Part shown: positions 17,308-31,260 of the stretch, one piece after another
Numbering within the stretch: position 1 is the first letter of the stretch
How the letters are laid out: the number at the start of each line of letters is the position of its first letter
Made by a program: the position numbers and the translations under genes
NCBI RefSeq assembly: GCF_037975245.1
Contig: NC_092572.1
Span: 11,915,769 to 11,979,768, forward strand
DNA length: 64,000 bases
Source: Apostichopus japonicus
Lineage: Eukaryota > Echinodermata > Holothuroidea > Aspidochirotida > Stichopodidae
Direction of reading: 5' to 3'
The notes under the pieces: generated by a model
What the model saw: only the letters and a program-made list of their open reading frames with translations
Databases searched by the model: none
Told to the model about the DNA's origin: nothing

Positions 17308-20166
17308 AACAGTAGCATAGAAGAAAGAAAGAAAGAAAGAACTCAAAACACTAAAAATATGCAAGGTTTTGCCCTCATTTCACAATGCGGTTACATTTTG
17401 GCGATGTTGTCATAATCTAAGAATGCCGGCCAAATGCATTCCTGTGACACATTACTGACTAAATTTACGTTTAAACTTGAACCTGTTCAGACAAATCTCA
17501 CAGACTTTATTCTTCTTTCTTGTGTCTAATTATTCGAAAGTGAATGAATATATATCACGTAACCTGTTGTATCAAGCCCTGGAGTGTCGAAACTTATTCA
17601 TCCTGTTTATTTTTTTATATTTTGGCCCACAAACGCAATGACATAAACCAAACTGTGATTGCATTTGCCAAAAAAACAACCTGACTTTTTCCACAACTTG
17701 ACTCAACGTATTGTTGTGGTAATTGGAAACACTAGATAGTTTTGTCATAATGTAAGCCAACGGTAAATTGCAACCGCATAATCAGAAGAAGTTTCAACCG
17801 AACACGACCGTTGCATTCGTTGCTATATAAACTGCCAAGCACGTTCCTCAAATTCACTCACAGCAGCATGTCTTACCAACACCGAGTCGTTTCTTCCAAA
17901 TCTGGCACGATCCCTTAAATGTTTCCTTTACTTTCCAACACCGGAGGAAGGTGACATTATAAGGACAATATGCCAGATTTTTCAAATCAGAAAGGCGAAG
18001 GAGGTTGTCAGTTATTGGGGGTTTAGCACGTTTTCGAGGTCACCCATCTTCTGCCGGGTTTTATATATATTGGTTATGATAGAAGTTATTCTCCCCTACT
18101 AGCATGGTATACATCCCCTCGCCTGGGGCGTAATATCTCACAGGCCCCTATATCATTGCCATGCAATGCTCTCTGTCGAAGTACTGAAGCCATGTCATGT
18201 ATACATCATTATATGGCGATATTTTGAAGAAAAGAAAAACAATATATGAGAATGTTTTCCTGTGATTTGGACCAGGTTATAGAATTATCTGTCACTCATG
18301 CATCGAATTCTTTTCAATGAGAATGATTTGACGGAAGGACAAAAAGCAAAAAGTACAGTTTAAAGGAGGCGCATTTAAAATCATACCCCCCCCCCATCTC
18401 ACTGCCTACTCCCCAAGCCCTTCAAGTTACCCAACATTCTGCTTCTGTACAGGATACGTTGGCCGAAGTGGGTAGCCTATATTTAGAAAATGACGTCAAC
18501 GTGAAAAGGCATCATAACTCCTAGCAAGATCTTCTCCAGAGACAAACTGACGACTAAACTGTAATCACTTGAATCACCATAGTAACGAGCTTCCATGTAT
18601 TAGATCTTCAGTGGAATTTTGACCATACATCATCATTCGATGAACACCAAATTCCCGGCTACAACCTGCCGGGATACCTTTCAAGAAAAGTCACCCAAGA
18701 AACAACCTGGACACGAAAAAACAAACAATCGAACGACTGATCCGTTCTCAACCCCCAGTCCCTTTGTATCGAGACTGTGTGGTCATCTTCAGTTGTGTAT
18801 ATATCATGATTACACTGCTAGGGGAACATAATGCTACCCATGATCTTAACCAACAGGCCGAGCAGCGGTAGGGTCATTTAATAAACACACTGCGTTTATG
18901 CTCGTATATAGATAGGTGTAGTTCGATAACTGTCAGTATTTCTTTCAGCTACTTACATTGATACTGATAGTTTGACATATACATACCGTATATTATGTAG
19001 TACAACCCCTTTAAGTTACCTACAGACAATCAACAATCAACAAAACACACATGTCGCAGACTTTTCGAGTGCACAAAACTACACAATACACAAGATTAAT
19101 TAGAAACATGCATTTGTTAATTATTTACAGGTTTTGATTAAAGACTTAACTCATGTTTTACATAACCACGCCCATCACTTGAATAGTAATGAGAATATGT
19201 AATGAATGTACACACACACCCACACAAAACCTTTCAAATCAAACCAATTTAAAGCTATATAATTGGACAACATGCCTTACATATACCTTACACAAACGAA
19301 TGATCAAATTCTGCAGCATTTAATGTTGTTTTCTCATTATCAACACAGACACAGTATATCTATCTATACAAGACAGATCGAAGATTTGATGAAAACCGGA
19401 CCCCAGACAAATTGTGATAAACTTGGCATTTTATAAAGAAGATCGTGACCATGGCAGAATATCTTCTACAAAACCCTGCAGCACTGCACAATTTTATGAG
19501 AATGCAAAACAAAACCAAAAAAAGAAGAAAAAGAAAAGGAAAAACAATTCTCCAAGGGTCCCAGCTGAATGAAAAAATATTTTAAAATAGGCCCCTGGCA
19601 TTTTTTTTACATTGCATACTTGACTTTTTCTTCTTGTCGTTAAGTACGTATATTGAGCTCGCGAACCAGAAAATGAACTATACTATAGTACTTTGACATC
19701 AATATTATAATCCGTCGATGCATGTTGAAAAAATTCTTATCTTTGTTTTTTTCTGAAGTTTAATAAAGTTTAAATAAATAAATAAATGCAGTTTGCAAAT
19801 TAACGAAAGTCTTCACCGTGAAGATGTATGGAGTGTCGTTGGGCAAATCGATTTTGTAAATTAAACCTTTAATAGAAAATGTTAAAAACTTGTGGTTAAA
19901 TTTACCAGATAATATGATTTGCCAAAATTCCACATGGTAACAGATTGACAAAGACCTATCAAAGAGCTTCAAGTATATACAGCATTTACCAGTGCGCTAT
20001 ATATTCTAACGTATTAACACAGCACTTAGTCATAGTACAATCAGGATATTATACCATTAACCCGTATAGATCAGTTAAAGATGATATTGGTATTCCGCAA
20101 TTTTTTTTTGGTGCGTAATGCCTGGGGTACCCCCCCCCCCCTTATCCTACACACAGGGCATCTTGA

Positions 20167-20168
<2 letters not shown>

Positions 20169-20263
<95 letters not shown>

Positions 20264-20293
20264 TTTATATATATATAAGTTTATATATATATA

Positions 20294-20353
<60 letters not shown>
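20169..20353. repeat. AT then GT microsatellite
   Basis: (AT)n with three AAGTTTATATATATAT units near 20261-20300, passing into (GT)n at 20338-20353. Confidence 0.96.
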
Positions 20354-20354
<1 letters not shown>

Positions 20355-20929
20355 TTCAACGCGAAAATAAAACGAAAAAAAAGAAAAAAAAGAAGAAAAT
20401 GCAAATGCAAGGTTTTAACAAAATGTCCTTGTGATAGCTCACGGTCGAAAGTGGCTTCTGGCAAATAGCTCTAGGGAATCTTCGGATATTTACAGACAAA
20501 ATACGACAAGGTCAATCCTAAAGTGTTCCAGGCGTGAAAAAGTAAAGTAAAATAAAAAAGGAGGAAAGAAAATAATTGTAACATATGAACATGGAGTAAT
20601 TTGCGCATCTTGAAGATCAATCTAAGTTCCCAATGATATGATCACTGAACTTCCCTTCTCTCCTGGGAAGTGAAGGTCTCACCTTGAACACTCGCTATTA
20701 AATGTTAGTAAAGTTTGCAAGAACATATGGTTCCATTACACGGGTGATAGCATGCATGAATAAAAAAAACTTTTTTCCTTTGCCCTCCCGCCCTCCGCAA
20801 GTACCCCGACACATTGGTAACTCTCTGTCACAGTACGGTACGGTACAAAGTGCTGTCACAAATCGATCAGTGCAAGATTTTTAAATGAAAGCAAGATTTA
20901 ATTAAAGAAAAAAGAGTTATTCATATATA

Positions 20930-21320
20930 TATTTTTTAAATGCCATATAACAATTATAAGCACCGTTAAATGATAGTAAAATAACTATAAACAACATTAA
21001 ATACTATTAAATAATTATAAATAATATCAAATAAATGCAAGCACCGGTTATCTATTATTCAGTGACTGCAAATAGCATTAAAATGTAACTAAAATGACTA
21101 CAGACACTATAACATGCCATTAAAAGACTACAAAACACTATTAAATGCTATTGAATATTTATAAAACACTATTAAATGCTATTAAGTTACTATAAAGCTA
21201 TTAAATGCTATTGCATATATATAAAGCACTATTGAATTTTATTTAGTGACTATAAAACAAGATGCAATTAAATAACGGTACACACTATTAAATGCAATTA
21301 AATACATATAACTACTATAT
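20930..21320. repeat. AT-rich degenerate tandem repeat
   Basis: Variants of CACTATTAAATGCTATTAA and TAACTATAAA recur about every 30-40 bases across some 390 bp. Units are diverged and spacing is irregular. Confidence 0.6.
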
Positions 21321-24300
21321 ATGTTAAGCCGGTACAAAGACAGACGGCTCGATAACACTGTATATCGCGGTTGCATAAAACATATGATAAAGCAATAGGG
21401 AACACCTTGACTTGGAAATATTCAAAATTATATGTATAACGTATACTTCACTTTCCTGTTCACCAAACCAGGGAAAAATCGACGGAGTAATATTTCTGCT
21501 CAATTTTGTGTGACATTTTTAGCCTTTTGATTTTCAGCTGGTTTGGTATTATGTATGATCTAAAACCTTGTGTCAGTGCAGTTGTTTTGTCTTTTTTTTG
21601 TAAGAAATTCTTGCCGCGTTTTGATGGAAATCAAAAACACACATCAGTAGCCTATATACTTGAAAAGAATGCAAATATTATCGCCTTTGCACGACAAGCG
21701 TGTAAGCGAGACAAGGCCAAAACGACGGCCGCATATCATCAAAAGGAAGAAAAATATATATAAAAAACATAGCGATTATCCTTGATTACAGTAAAAAGAT
21801 CTTCCTTCGACTTCTCTCGAGTTAAAGTCCTTTTTATATTTGTTTGTACTTATATAACATCAAGAAAAATCAACCTTGAGGAAGATATTTCTCTGGGCGG
21901 CGGTGTCACATATAAAAGTACACGTACTTTGGTAGAGAATAATGTAAGACACAGCTGTCTATGAAATCAGTTTGCTGTATAACTTGTTCGCATGACTTTG
22001 TACTATGCCATCCGTAGACAATGTTTATATCTGTATATTTCAGCTGATTTCACGCATGGATAGCAACACTAAACGTAATCATGTACTTGTATATATCTGT
22101 AAATGTGATTAAATGAAAACGTTGAGTCGTACTTTCATTTTTTCCCAACCCCATCCCTCCCCCACCCCCCTCTGACCAATTGAGACGTCCGCTGGTCAGT
22201 GACCAAATGATTACGAATGCATGCAATAACACAGACGGAGAGACTGACAAACATAACGATTAGTTCGGATATTATCAGTCACGGTGGGAGTTAATTAATC
22301 TTAAATGAAAGGAAATCGACATCACAGCGTTAATTTGATGCATTTATGAGTTCGTACATAAGTCTGCGGAGAGAGCTGTAAATACAAGCCCGTAGCCAGA
22401 CCGAGCGCAGGGAGGGGTGGGGGTGGGGCAAGGGGTGTGGAGGAGAGCATGCCCCGGCCCAACTGTGCCACCATGAACCATTTGTAGAAAACTTCACAAG
22501 TTTAAGGATATGGATATCGTGCCACTCCTTCAGTCGTTGCTGCCTTCATACTTCAGTTGTTGGTGCCCTTCTGGTTCATCGTTCCTAGCAACGGGCCAGT
22601 AATACTTATGGAAGGCCGATGGTTCATGGTGTTATGTATACATACAATGAATGTTTAAGCACGTATCAATATTTCCGCGAATATTACTGTATAAAAAAAA
22701 AAAGTACAAGCACTGTTTTTTTTTCTATTTACAATGAACTAAAGTTGAAGGCTATGAATGATTGCCAGACAAAAACAAAACAAAAACACACACACAAAAA
22801 AAGCTATTCTCCCTCGAACCTCCCCCCCCCCGCCCCGTCCCCGCAAAGGAAGAAGAAGCATAATCACATAGGTCTGTATAAATGCTTAGTGTGATAACTT
22901 AAGGTTACACCGTGGTATAATATATGTATATTATATATGTTACTGCTATACATATTGACGTTCCTATAATTAAGGAACCTTGTACTTTCACATTAAGGTC
23001 GATAACTGTACTCTTGACAATGTTTCACTCACGTTCAATGAACTCTTGTACATTTCATTTTTCTCGGTTAGTATACTTTCCAGTAGTTCCTGCTGAAATT
23101 AAACGTCTTTTTTAGATCAACATTAGTCGTAAAGAGACTTTATGCTCTCCATCTCGGAATAGAACACAGGCTTATCGGAACTGTCCTCAAATTATAGCCA
23201 GCTGTTACACCCCCCCCCCCTGGCAGGGGCGGAGAGCGGGAGGAAGTTACGCCTTCATATTTTGATGTATGTGGTAAGAACTCACATGCCCCTCACATGA
23301 AGGATGATGGAATAGTTGTTATCACGTGATACTTGTAGATTCTTTTAGATGATACCGTTCGTCTACATTCTCGGCTGATTACATACACGAACAAGAGTTA
23401 AGAGAAAATGAGAAATAGAGGTGGAGAGAGGGGTGGGTGGAGAGAGAGAGAATGAAAGAAGTAACTTCGAAGAAAAGGAAATGGACTAAGAAAGAAGAAC
23501 AATACAAACAGAAACAGAAAACAAACAGCAGAGAAGAATACAATAATTTGGTGTTGTTTGTTCAGCAAAATCGCACTAGGATCGAAAGAATCAAAGCAAT
23601 AAGTTTGGCAAGTGAACAGAAATGAAACATCTTAATATTGTATGGGACGCCAAATTTGGATAAAAATCGGTTAACTGCAAAATCCATTACGAAGAACCGT
23701 GAATTGGAACCATGCTCTGTGTGTGTGAATATGAAAATGGTCTGAGGAGAGGAGCGGAATTGAGTGGGGGGGGGGGGGTACTCAATCCTGGGGGGCGGAT
23801 TGAGTGGGGCAACAGCCACGAGGTACAGGTTAACTGGAGGGCGGACAGAGAAACAAATGGTGATGAATAATAATCATGTGTTCTAATTTTAACAATATAG
23901 GACTAATTAAGAAAAAGAGAGGATTTAAAAGAAAAAGGTAGTACGGTAACGTCATAACCCCTGACTCGACCTAGCCCTCAACGCACCTGGACATGTGCAT
24001 GGTTTGTTTAGAACGACACAAAGTTGCAACCCGACGGAAAATGAAGTATTAAAGCGGAGAAGCTTGAAATTCCGTATCAATTAATGAAAACCAACGTGTC
24101 ACGTTAGTACAACGTGTACTTACAATTAACGGTCAGATGAATGTAATAAATACAGAGAAGAAACCGCAACTTGAAGTTTAATTTCCTTCCAAATTTATTT
24201 ACGAAAGAAAGAACGTTTTTGTAGATATTTCTTTGTTCATGATTGATGAAGGAAAAGAACTCTTAGATTTCCAAGGACAACTCTTGTACTTTCTATTTTT

Positions 24301-27300
24301 TTCTTTCTATGTCAATACACATATGAAGCATAATGCATTCACGCGATGTATAACGCAGACGGCCAAGCAGTGTTGCATGCAGGTTGGATCTCCGTAGCGT
24401 ATCACGTTTCCATCTTAAAAGGTTCGACTTCCCTTTCAAGAAACAGGCGTCGTTAGGCAGTCGATATATGCCTGTATACGTGTTGGAAGTGACGTAGGAA
24501 GGGGGGGGGGGAAGTAAAAGATAAAGAAGATAAACGGGAGAAATGGAGAGACCCAAGAAAAAGAGAGGTAGAGAGAATGAGAGAAAGAGGTGGAGACCCT
24601 CCCCCCCCCAAAAAAAACTATGCGAGAAAATGAAGAAGATAATCTCTGTGACCTGACCTTTTACTTTAACTAGACCAAGTAGAAATTGTATCTCTAATGA
24701 GTATTGATTTTACTGGCAATCTCTTGAGTGTTACACTTATGAATATTTATAAAGTACCGTTTTTTTTCACGTTGCTTAGGTATTCCAATCTAACTTATAA
24801 TTAGTCTTATATAGGAAAGAGGCTTATTTCACAGCAGATGTTTGAGGTTAGGCTAATTATTTTCCATTAATTTTTCCTAACATATGGGGTATTACAAGAA
24901 ATATGAAAGAATTTCATTTTGTTGCTCAGTTTTCAACTACGTGAAGTTTGCGTGGATTTTTCTCCATGAATTGAACTTGAATTACCGGTAGCAAGTATAA
25001 CTCAGATATGTTGTGCTATATATAAACGAAAAAAGAACGCAATCCAGAATCTTTTCACACGTTTCGATATTGGAATATCGATTTACTATAGGCTATCATT
25101 AGAAATATCGATTGAGTATATCAATAAAATATCGATTTACGAAAAAGTAACATATTTAGATCAAATAAGAAAGGGATATGAAAACTATAGTGTACAATCA
25201 ATAACGTTTGCTCCACATACTCAGATTAGTAACAAATTAACTTACAAACAGCGAACGAACCAAGAATTCCTGAACTTGAAACCAGCCAAAGGAACTGAAC
25301 CAAATTAAACCAATTAATCCCAACTGAATCAAAACAACGAAAAACAAATCGTTAACACAATCATTAAACACTAAAATTTACGAGAAGTGGTACATGTGCA
25401 TGAAGCTATTTCTATATTATTAGACCACTATTTCTAAAGTTTTGCCTTGGAAAAGAAAATTAAACAAGAAGAAGAAGAAAAAGAAGAAAAGGAATAAGAA
25501 GAAGAAGAAGAAAAACAAGAGCCAGAAATGCTCAGTAAATAGTAGAGATTACTATGATACTTTTCAAGTCACTTCCACAGAGGGAAAATGAAACGAGAAA
25601 TGCTCCTGGTTAAGACATTAAACATTAATTTATTTATTACAACTATTTATTTTGTTAATTTCGTTCTATGTTTGGGTTATATGTGAATAGTTTGCAGTAT
25701 GGAAAAGTTTATTCAATAAAAAATAAAAAAAAACCTGACCATAGGTTAGATTATATGATTTGATGTAAATATGATTGATTTAATAATTTATTTACTTTGG
25801 CTATTCGTTGTACTATTTGCGTGAAATTCTTCACTTTTATTCGAAAAATATATTTAGTACGTTGTAGGCCTAGTATCGCGTTATAAATAAAGGTACAACT
25901 TAGTGAGTAACTTTAGGCTAAAGGAATATAATAAATCATTCACAACTTAGGGAAAAGAAGAAGACATACACCTCAAGAAGTGATATTCGCATATATTCAA
26001 CTTGGAAATGCATAAATCTGTTATAGAAAGAACTATAATACAGAAAGAAACAAGAAAAACAAAAAATGAAGAAAGAAAGAGCATAAAAAGGGGGGGGGGG
26101 GGACGGAGAAGAGCGGATATATCAATAAAACAAGGAGATGTGGAAAGTATCAAGTCATTCATAAATTTGTATATTTGCATATAATTTCTGAATATTGAAT
26201 TCTTTAAGGTACCACAGGCTTGTAGAAAACTGTGAAGTTGCTGTTACCTGAGATCATGTAGTTATATATTGATGAGGATGGCATTGTTTGAATAAATACA
26301 AATTTGAGACACGGTCTTCTGACTCAGTGGTAAGATTGATTCCTCAGTTGGCGGGAAAAGGTTTTGCACCACAGAATTGACATACATATATGGAACGCCA
26401 AAAGTAACATTATTTCAGAACTCATTATACAGTCACCGGGTGCTTGTATGTAGTATCCAGTACATCACTTCTCTGCATGGACGGAATGAGGAAAATGACT
26501 TCTTCCCCTTTCTAATTCCAACTTTATTTTGTTTTTCATAGTATCGTAACCATGCAACGGAATGATGTGGAAAAGAAAGTTTTTTGGGGGGTTTTATGTG
26601 TGTTGTGTGATGGTAGGTGGGATGGGTATGGGGGAGGGGATTGATTTAGTCAACAATTGCTGACTTTTAACATTTATCAATCACTTCGATCGCCAGGCTA
26701 GGAACTTTGGTGAATAGTTATCAAAAAGTATGGCATTATGGCATTTCAAATTTACACAATCTAACCTCAGAAAGACGTGAATTTCTGCGGTCCATCGAAT
26801 ACAAAGACAATCACGAATTTCATATTGAATTTACTAGTATTGCTGTAGCATTTCTTATCAAATTTTGGAACACAGTGAAATATGAAATGGAAGTCGTTAC
26901 ATATTACATATGCTGACACAAATGATAATATAAGACAATGGGCTATTTATATAAAACTTCTCATCTCTCTCCCTCTGGTCCCACACCGCTATGCCCCCTC
27001 CCACCCACCCACCCCCTCAAGGGTAAGTGGACGCAACACTTAGTCGGAGCTTTTTGATGAGACCACAATTGACTCTGACAGATGCGAACGTTGCGCAAAT
27101 TTTGGCAAAACCTACAATGTTTTATGCCATGTCCATCCACAGGGAATTACACGGATTACAAAATGTTTCACAATAGTTTTGAAAATGAACGTTGTTGGCT
27201 ATAGCGCCCCCTATAATCACACAAATCGGATTAGCCCAGTTCATGACAGATGGTATTTGTCAGTACATACAATGCCTTTTATTAGGTAAATAATCATACT

Positions 27301-27851
27301 TATTCCGGTCCATTCGGATTACAATTTATAAAGAGAGCAATCACATTACATCCATCCTGTTACGTTTTACTTATTTTAAAGTGCATTGTGTCCATGATGG
27401 CGCGCCCTAACTCGGTCTTTGATGATTCCAAGCAACAGTGACATACTGATCTCATTGTTCCCCTCGAACTAGGCTATGTTACACAGGGGAAACAAAGAGA
27501 AAACTCTGCTGAGTCAAAAGTACAACGACCTTTTAGATTAAAATGAGGGCGCCATAGAAAATAAATTATGTTGTTTAACTTGTGGCATCAGATTTCAAAC
27601 TTAATAACACATTTAATTAATCTTTTTTGCCCTGATATAAAGCCCTCGTCTGTTTATTTGTAATGTTGGCATGCAACAGATCATTTGAGGGAATGTTAGA
27701 TATTGCCAAAACAAAGGCACTTTGCATCTTTCAACCAGTAGAAAAAAGTCATGATAAATCAGGTAATAAACGTCCGGTCAAAATATTGGCATGAATTTCA
27801 AATCTTAAATACTTGAATTTCTAGGCCTGAAACAGTCAGAACACACAAGAG
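21321..27851. other. No gene seen
   Basis: AT-rich sequence with GAA-rich patches (25450-25520), poly-G runs and a weak tRNA-like stretch near 26313-26375. No coding evidence. Confidence 0.45.
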
Positions 27852-28300
27852 CAATTAACCTGTGTACTACATGCAGACTGGTAGTATGAAATGAGTGCAA
27901 GGTTCTGAGCTTGAGTATGGTTACTTATACTAGCATCTATACTAACTTTCCCTAACAATTAACCTGAATACTACAAGCAGACTGGTAGTATGAGTAAAAG
28001 TATGATATGAGTGCAAGGTTCTTAGCAAAAGTATGAGTACTATACTGGCATCTATACTAACTTTCCCTAACAATTAACCTGAATACTACAAGCAGACTGG
28101 TAGTATGAGTAAAAGTATGATATGAGTGCAAGGTTCTTAGCACGAGTATGAGTACTATACTGGCATCTATACTAACTTTCCCTAACAAATAACCTATATA
28201 CTACAAGCAGACTGGTAGTATGAGTAAGTATGATATGAGTGCAAGGTTCTTAGTGTGAGTATGGGTACTAATACTAGCATCTATACTAACTTTCCCTAAT
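27852..28300. repeat. Tandem repeat, four copies of 104-115 bp
   Basis: CAATTAACCT-type starts at 27852, 27956, 28071 and 28186. Shared blocks are CAGACTGGTAGTATGA, ATGAGTGCAAGGTTCT and CATCTATACTAACTTTCCCT. The middle copies are nearly identical. Confidence 0.93.
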
Positions 28301-30719
28301 GCCTTGAATATGAATATACGGTTGCAAATCCATGTAAGTGAGAACAAGTACAAGCAACTACAAGAATGCTTTGGACAAGCACTTTAAGCATTGTAATCGG
28401 GTCTGAGTGTTTGTCTTCAGTTTTTTTCTCTCCTATATGTCCCTCCTGATCCTTTTTTTCTACTTAACTAAACTAACCGTTGTTAAAGTATGAGTTAAGT
28501 CTGCGGTCAAAGAGAGTAATTGCTCAAATTGGCCAGATATAGCTACACACCCATACATGTGAATGGTGTGATGTTGCGGTTAGAATGTCCTCCCAAATCC
28601 TCCCCAGATACCAGATTCTCTTGACCTAGCCAAAATTGCTGCCTGGCAGTGTTTTTGAGTTGGGTCTTCCATGGATGTTGGTGTTTCAGGTTATGCAAAT
28701 TGGGAACTGGACATTGCTTCTATTTCTTAAAATGGTTTCCAAACAAAAAATACAAAAAACCAAAGAAAACAAAATAAACAAGAAAGAAAAAGAAGGAAAC
28801 AGTTGTACTTTCATTTTTTGTAGAGAGAAACATTTATTTTTTTCAATAGATTCTGTTTTTAACTATATGTGTTTGACAAAATACAACACCCTTTACAAAT
28901 ATTGAAAAGAACCTCAATCCTTCATTTTTAATAGAGAAGTTTTTTATATCATATTACATACTCTCATACTATCGTCTTCTCCGTCCTGTTTAATTAGTCT
29001 TAGTCGTTACCATGTTCTTTGTCTTACTCATTAAAATATTCAATTTCTCCACCATGTTAGTCTTTCAATCTCTTAAAAGTTCTTATTTAATTCGTCCGAA
29101 CAATCCAGCTTTAATCTTTCATCGCTCAAATAATTAGGTTTAGCCCATCGTTTGGTAATAATTCCAAATTCTCAACCTCTGTATTTAACCCCCCCCCTCC
29201 CCCACCACAAAAGAAAGCAAAAAGAAAAACGTGTAAGCATTTCTTTTCTTTCATCCTATATCAAACAATTTTTACACAAAATTTCATACAAAGGCAAACC
29301 ATTTCTAACACTCAACCCCCACAGCTGGTACAATACTACCAAGTTTAACCATATTTGACCTATAAAGTTTCTTTTTTCTACCTTAAGTGCAAACATCACA
29401 TGGGTGTTGCATGGGTGAAGAGGGGTGCAACAATGTTCCTACCACTTTTGTCTAAGGGGTTTGCAACCCCCCTATTTTTTACTGACCTATCTATTAGTTG
29501 CTTCTAACATCCACAGTTCTACAATAGTAAAGAGTCTATTGAGACAATCCATAGCACACAGTCAAATCTACGGATTGAAGAGATTTGATTTCATGCTTCA
29601 AATATCATCTCTCTCTCTCAATCGATATACAAGCTTGCCAATTTAAACTTACAGTGACAAACTACCATATAGCATAACATAACAGAATTGACTGAATATG
29701 TGCAGAGAGGAAAAGTGAAGAAGAAATGATATGAAATCACTAATAACATGAATAATATATATGACAGATACATCTATGGACAAAATAAATAACAAAATAA
29801 ATCATAAATATGACCTGTATCAATGTAAATGAAGTTGAACATTGGCGAGGGATACTGTCGACTAATATTTGAAAAAATAACAGTTCTGTTGTAGTTGTTA
29901 AGGTTTCATAGCTCACTTTTTAGAGTCCTCTCAACCAAAAACAAACCCTTTTCTATTCTCGCAAAATTTACAACATAAGCAAGAAGGAAACATGGAAAGT
30001 AAGCAGTAAATAATGCATTTAATACTTTGTACTAACGATGCACTTTACGGAAAGTACTTGAGTACCAAGTCTGTAACTCTAGGATGCTAATTGATGCATG
30101 AGAGAATTACACCTTGTACGACGAGGTGCAGTTCAATCAATAATTGAGATGAAAACAATAAATTGTAAGTAACCAGCTGATAAAATATTTTTGTTGTGCT
30201 AGTGAGCAATGCGAGCGCTTCGTCAGAGTGTGTCCATGGACGAGACTGTTTGAATCACTATTATTCAACCTTCTATGGATGGATAACTGCCATAGGCTAA
30301 GTACGAGACAAATATGAAACATGTGTACCTTATTAAGATATGTAAAATAGGCAGAGTCTATATTAAAGTGGCCAACATCTGAACAGGAGGTCTGTTTATC
30401 AATATTAAGTTTCCTTCCCTATTATTAACTTATCTAATTATATTCTTCCTCAAATGCTTGATTTGTTAAATTTTTATAAATCCATAAGGTGCAATAAACC
30501 CCCCCCCCGCTCCCCCCCCCATTTTCTACCTGACATCTATTGACAATTCTTTTACCCCTCTCTGCTATTTTAACAAACTGTTTCCATTCATTTCAAAATA
30601 TGCAACTCTCTTATCCGGAGGGAAATTTAATACATAACTTCACAATTATCACTATTTAATTATTGCATCATATTTCCCCCCATACATGCTTACGTTGAAA
30701 CTCTTTACATTTCAAGTGA

Positions 30720-31260
30720 CCATCAGTCTACCCCTGTGTTAGCCCCATCTTGCTCTCCCCATCTACCCATCTCTCATCCCATGCTAGGATACATAACTCC
30801 CACTCTCCACAAACACTTCATCTTAGTGTACCCTACCATACATTGTAAAAATGTACAATATACCCCTCACCCCACAATTCACCTATTACATTACTCCATC
30901 CTAGTGTTACTCCATACTACACCCCCTACCCCACTCACCTCCATCTGTCATCTAATATTCTGTACTTGAGTATGTAACTCTCAATCTCCACTTATTATCA
31001 TCAGAGGTTACCCACACTACATTGCACCCTAGCATACCCAATGTACCCCTTACCCCACTATCCACCCCTCTATCCTCTAATACTAATGCATAGAGCATCT
31101 TTCCCTACACATAACTCTACAGATGCCCAATGTCCCCATTAGAGCTTATACACAAGTATGTACCTGTTACATCTATCAATCCCTGTGATACCCCAAATCA
31201 GCTCTTTCCCTTACCCTTACCCTCACCCCTTTTCTGTACTTTAACGCCTTCTTCTAAACT
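30720..31260. repeat. C-rich, G-poor stretch with an old repeat of about 180 bp
   Basis: The plus strand is strongly C over G. Blocks such as GTAACTCTCAATCTCCAC and ATACATAACTCCCACTCTCC, then GTACCCCTTACCCCAC, recur about 181 bases apart and then fade. The open frame at 30736-30969 is a by-product of the low stop density. Confidence 0.5.

Larger units (their letters stand above)
11039..20168. other. No gene seen apart from repeats listed separately
   Basis: Long AT-rich stretch with scattered frames under 120 codons. The longest (13127-13474) has no recognisable domain or splice context. A (GAAA)n patch is near 17325-17341. Confidence 0.45.

Noticed and set aside
26313-26375. Possible tRNA gene
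   Set aside because: Box-A-like CTGACTCAGTGG is present, but the box B is poor and no cloverleaf forms.
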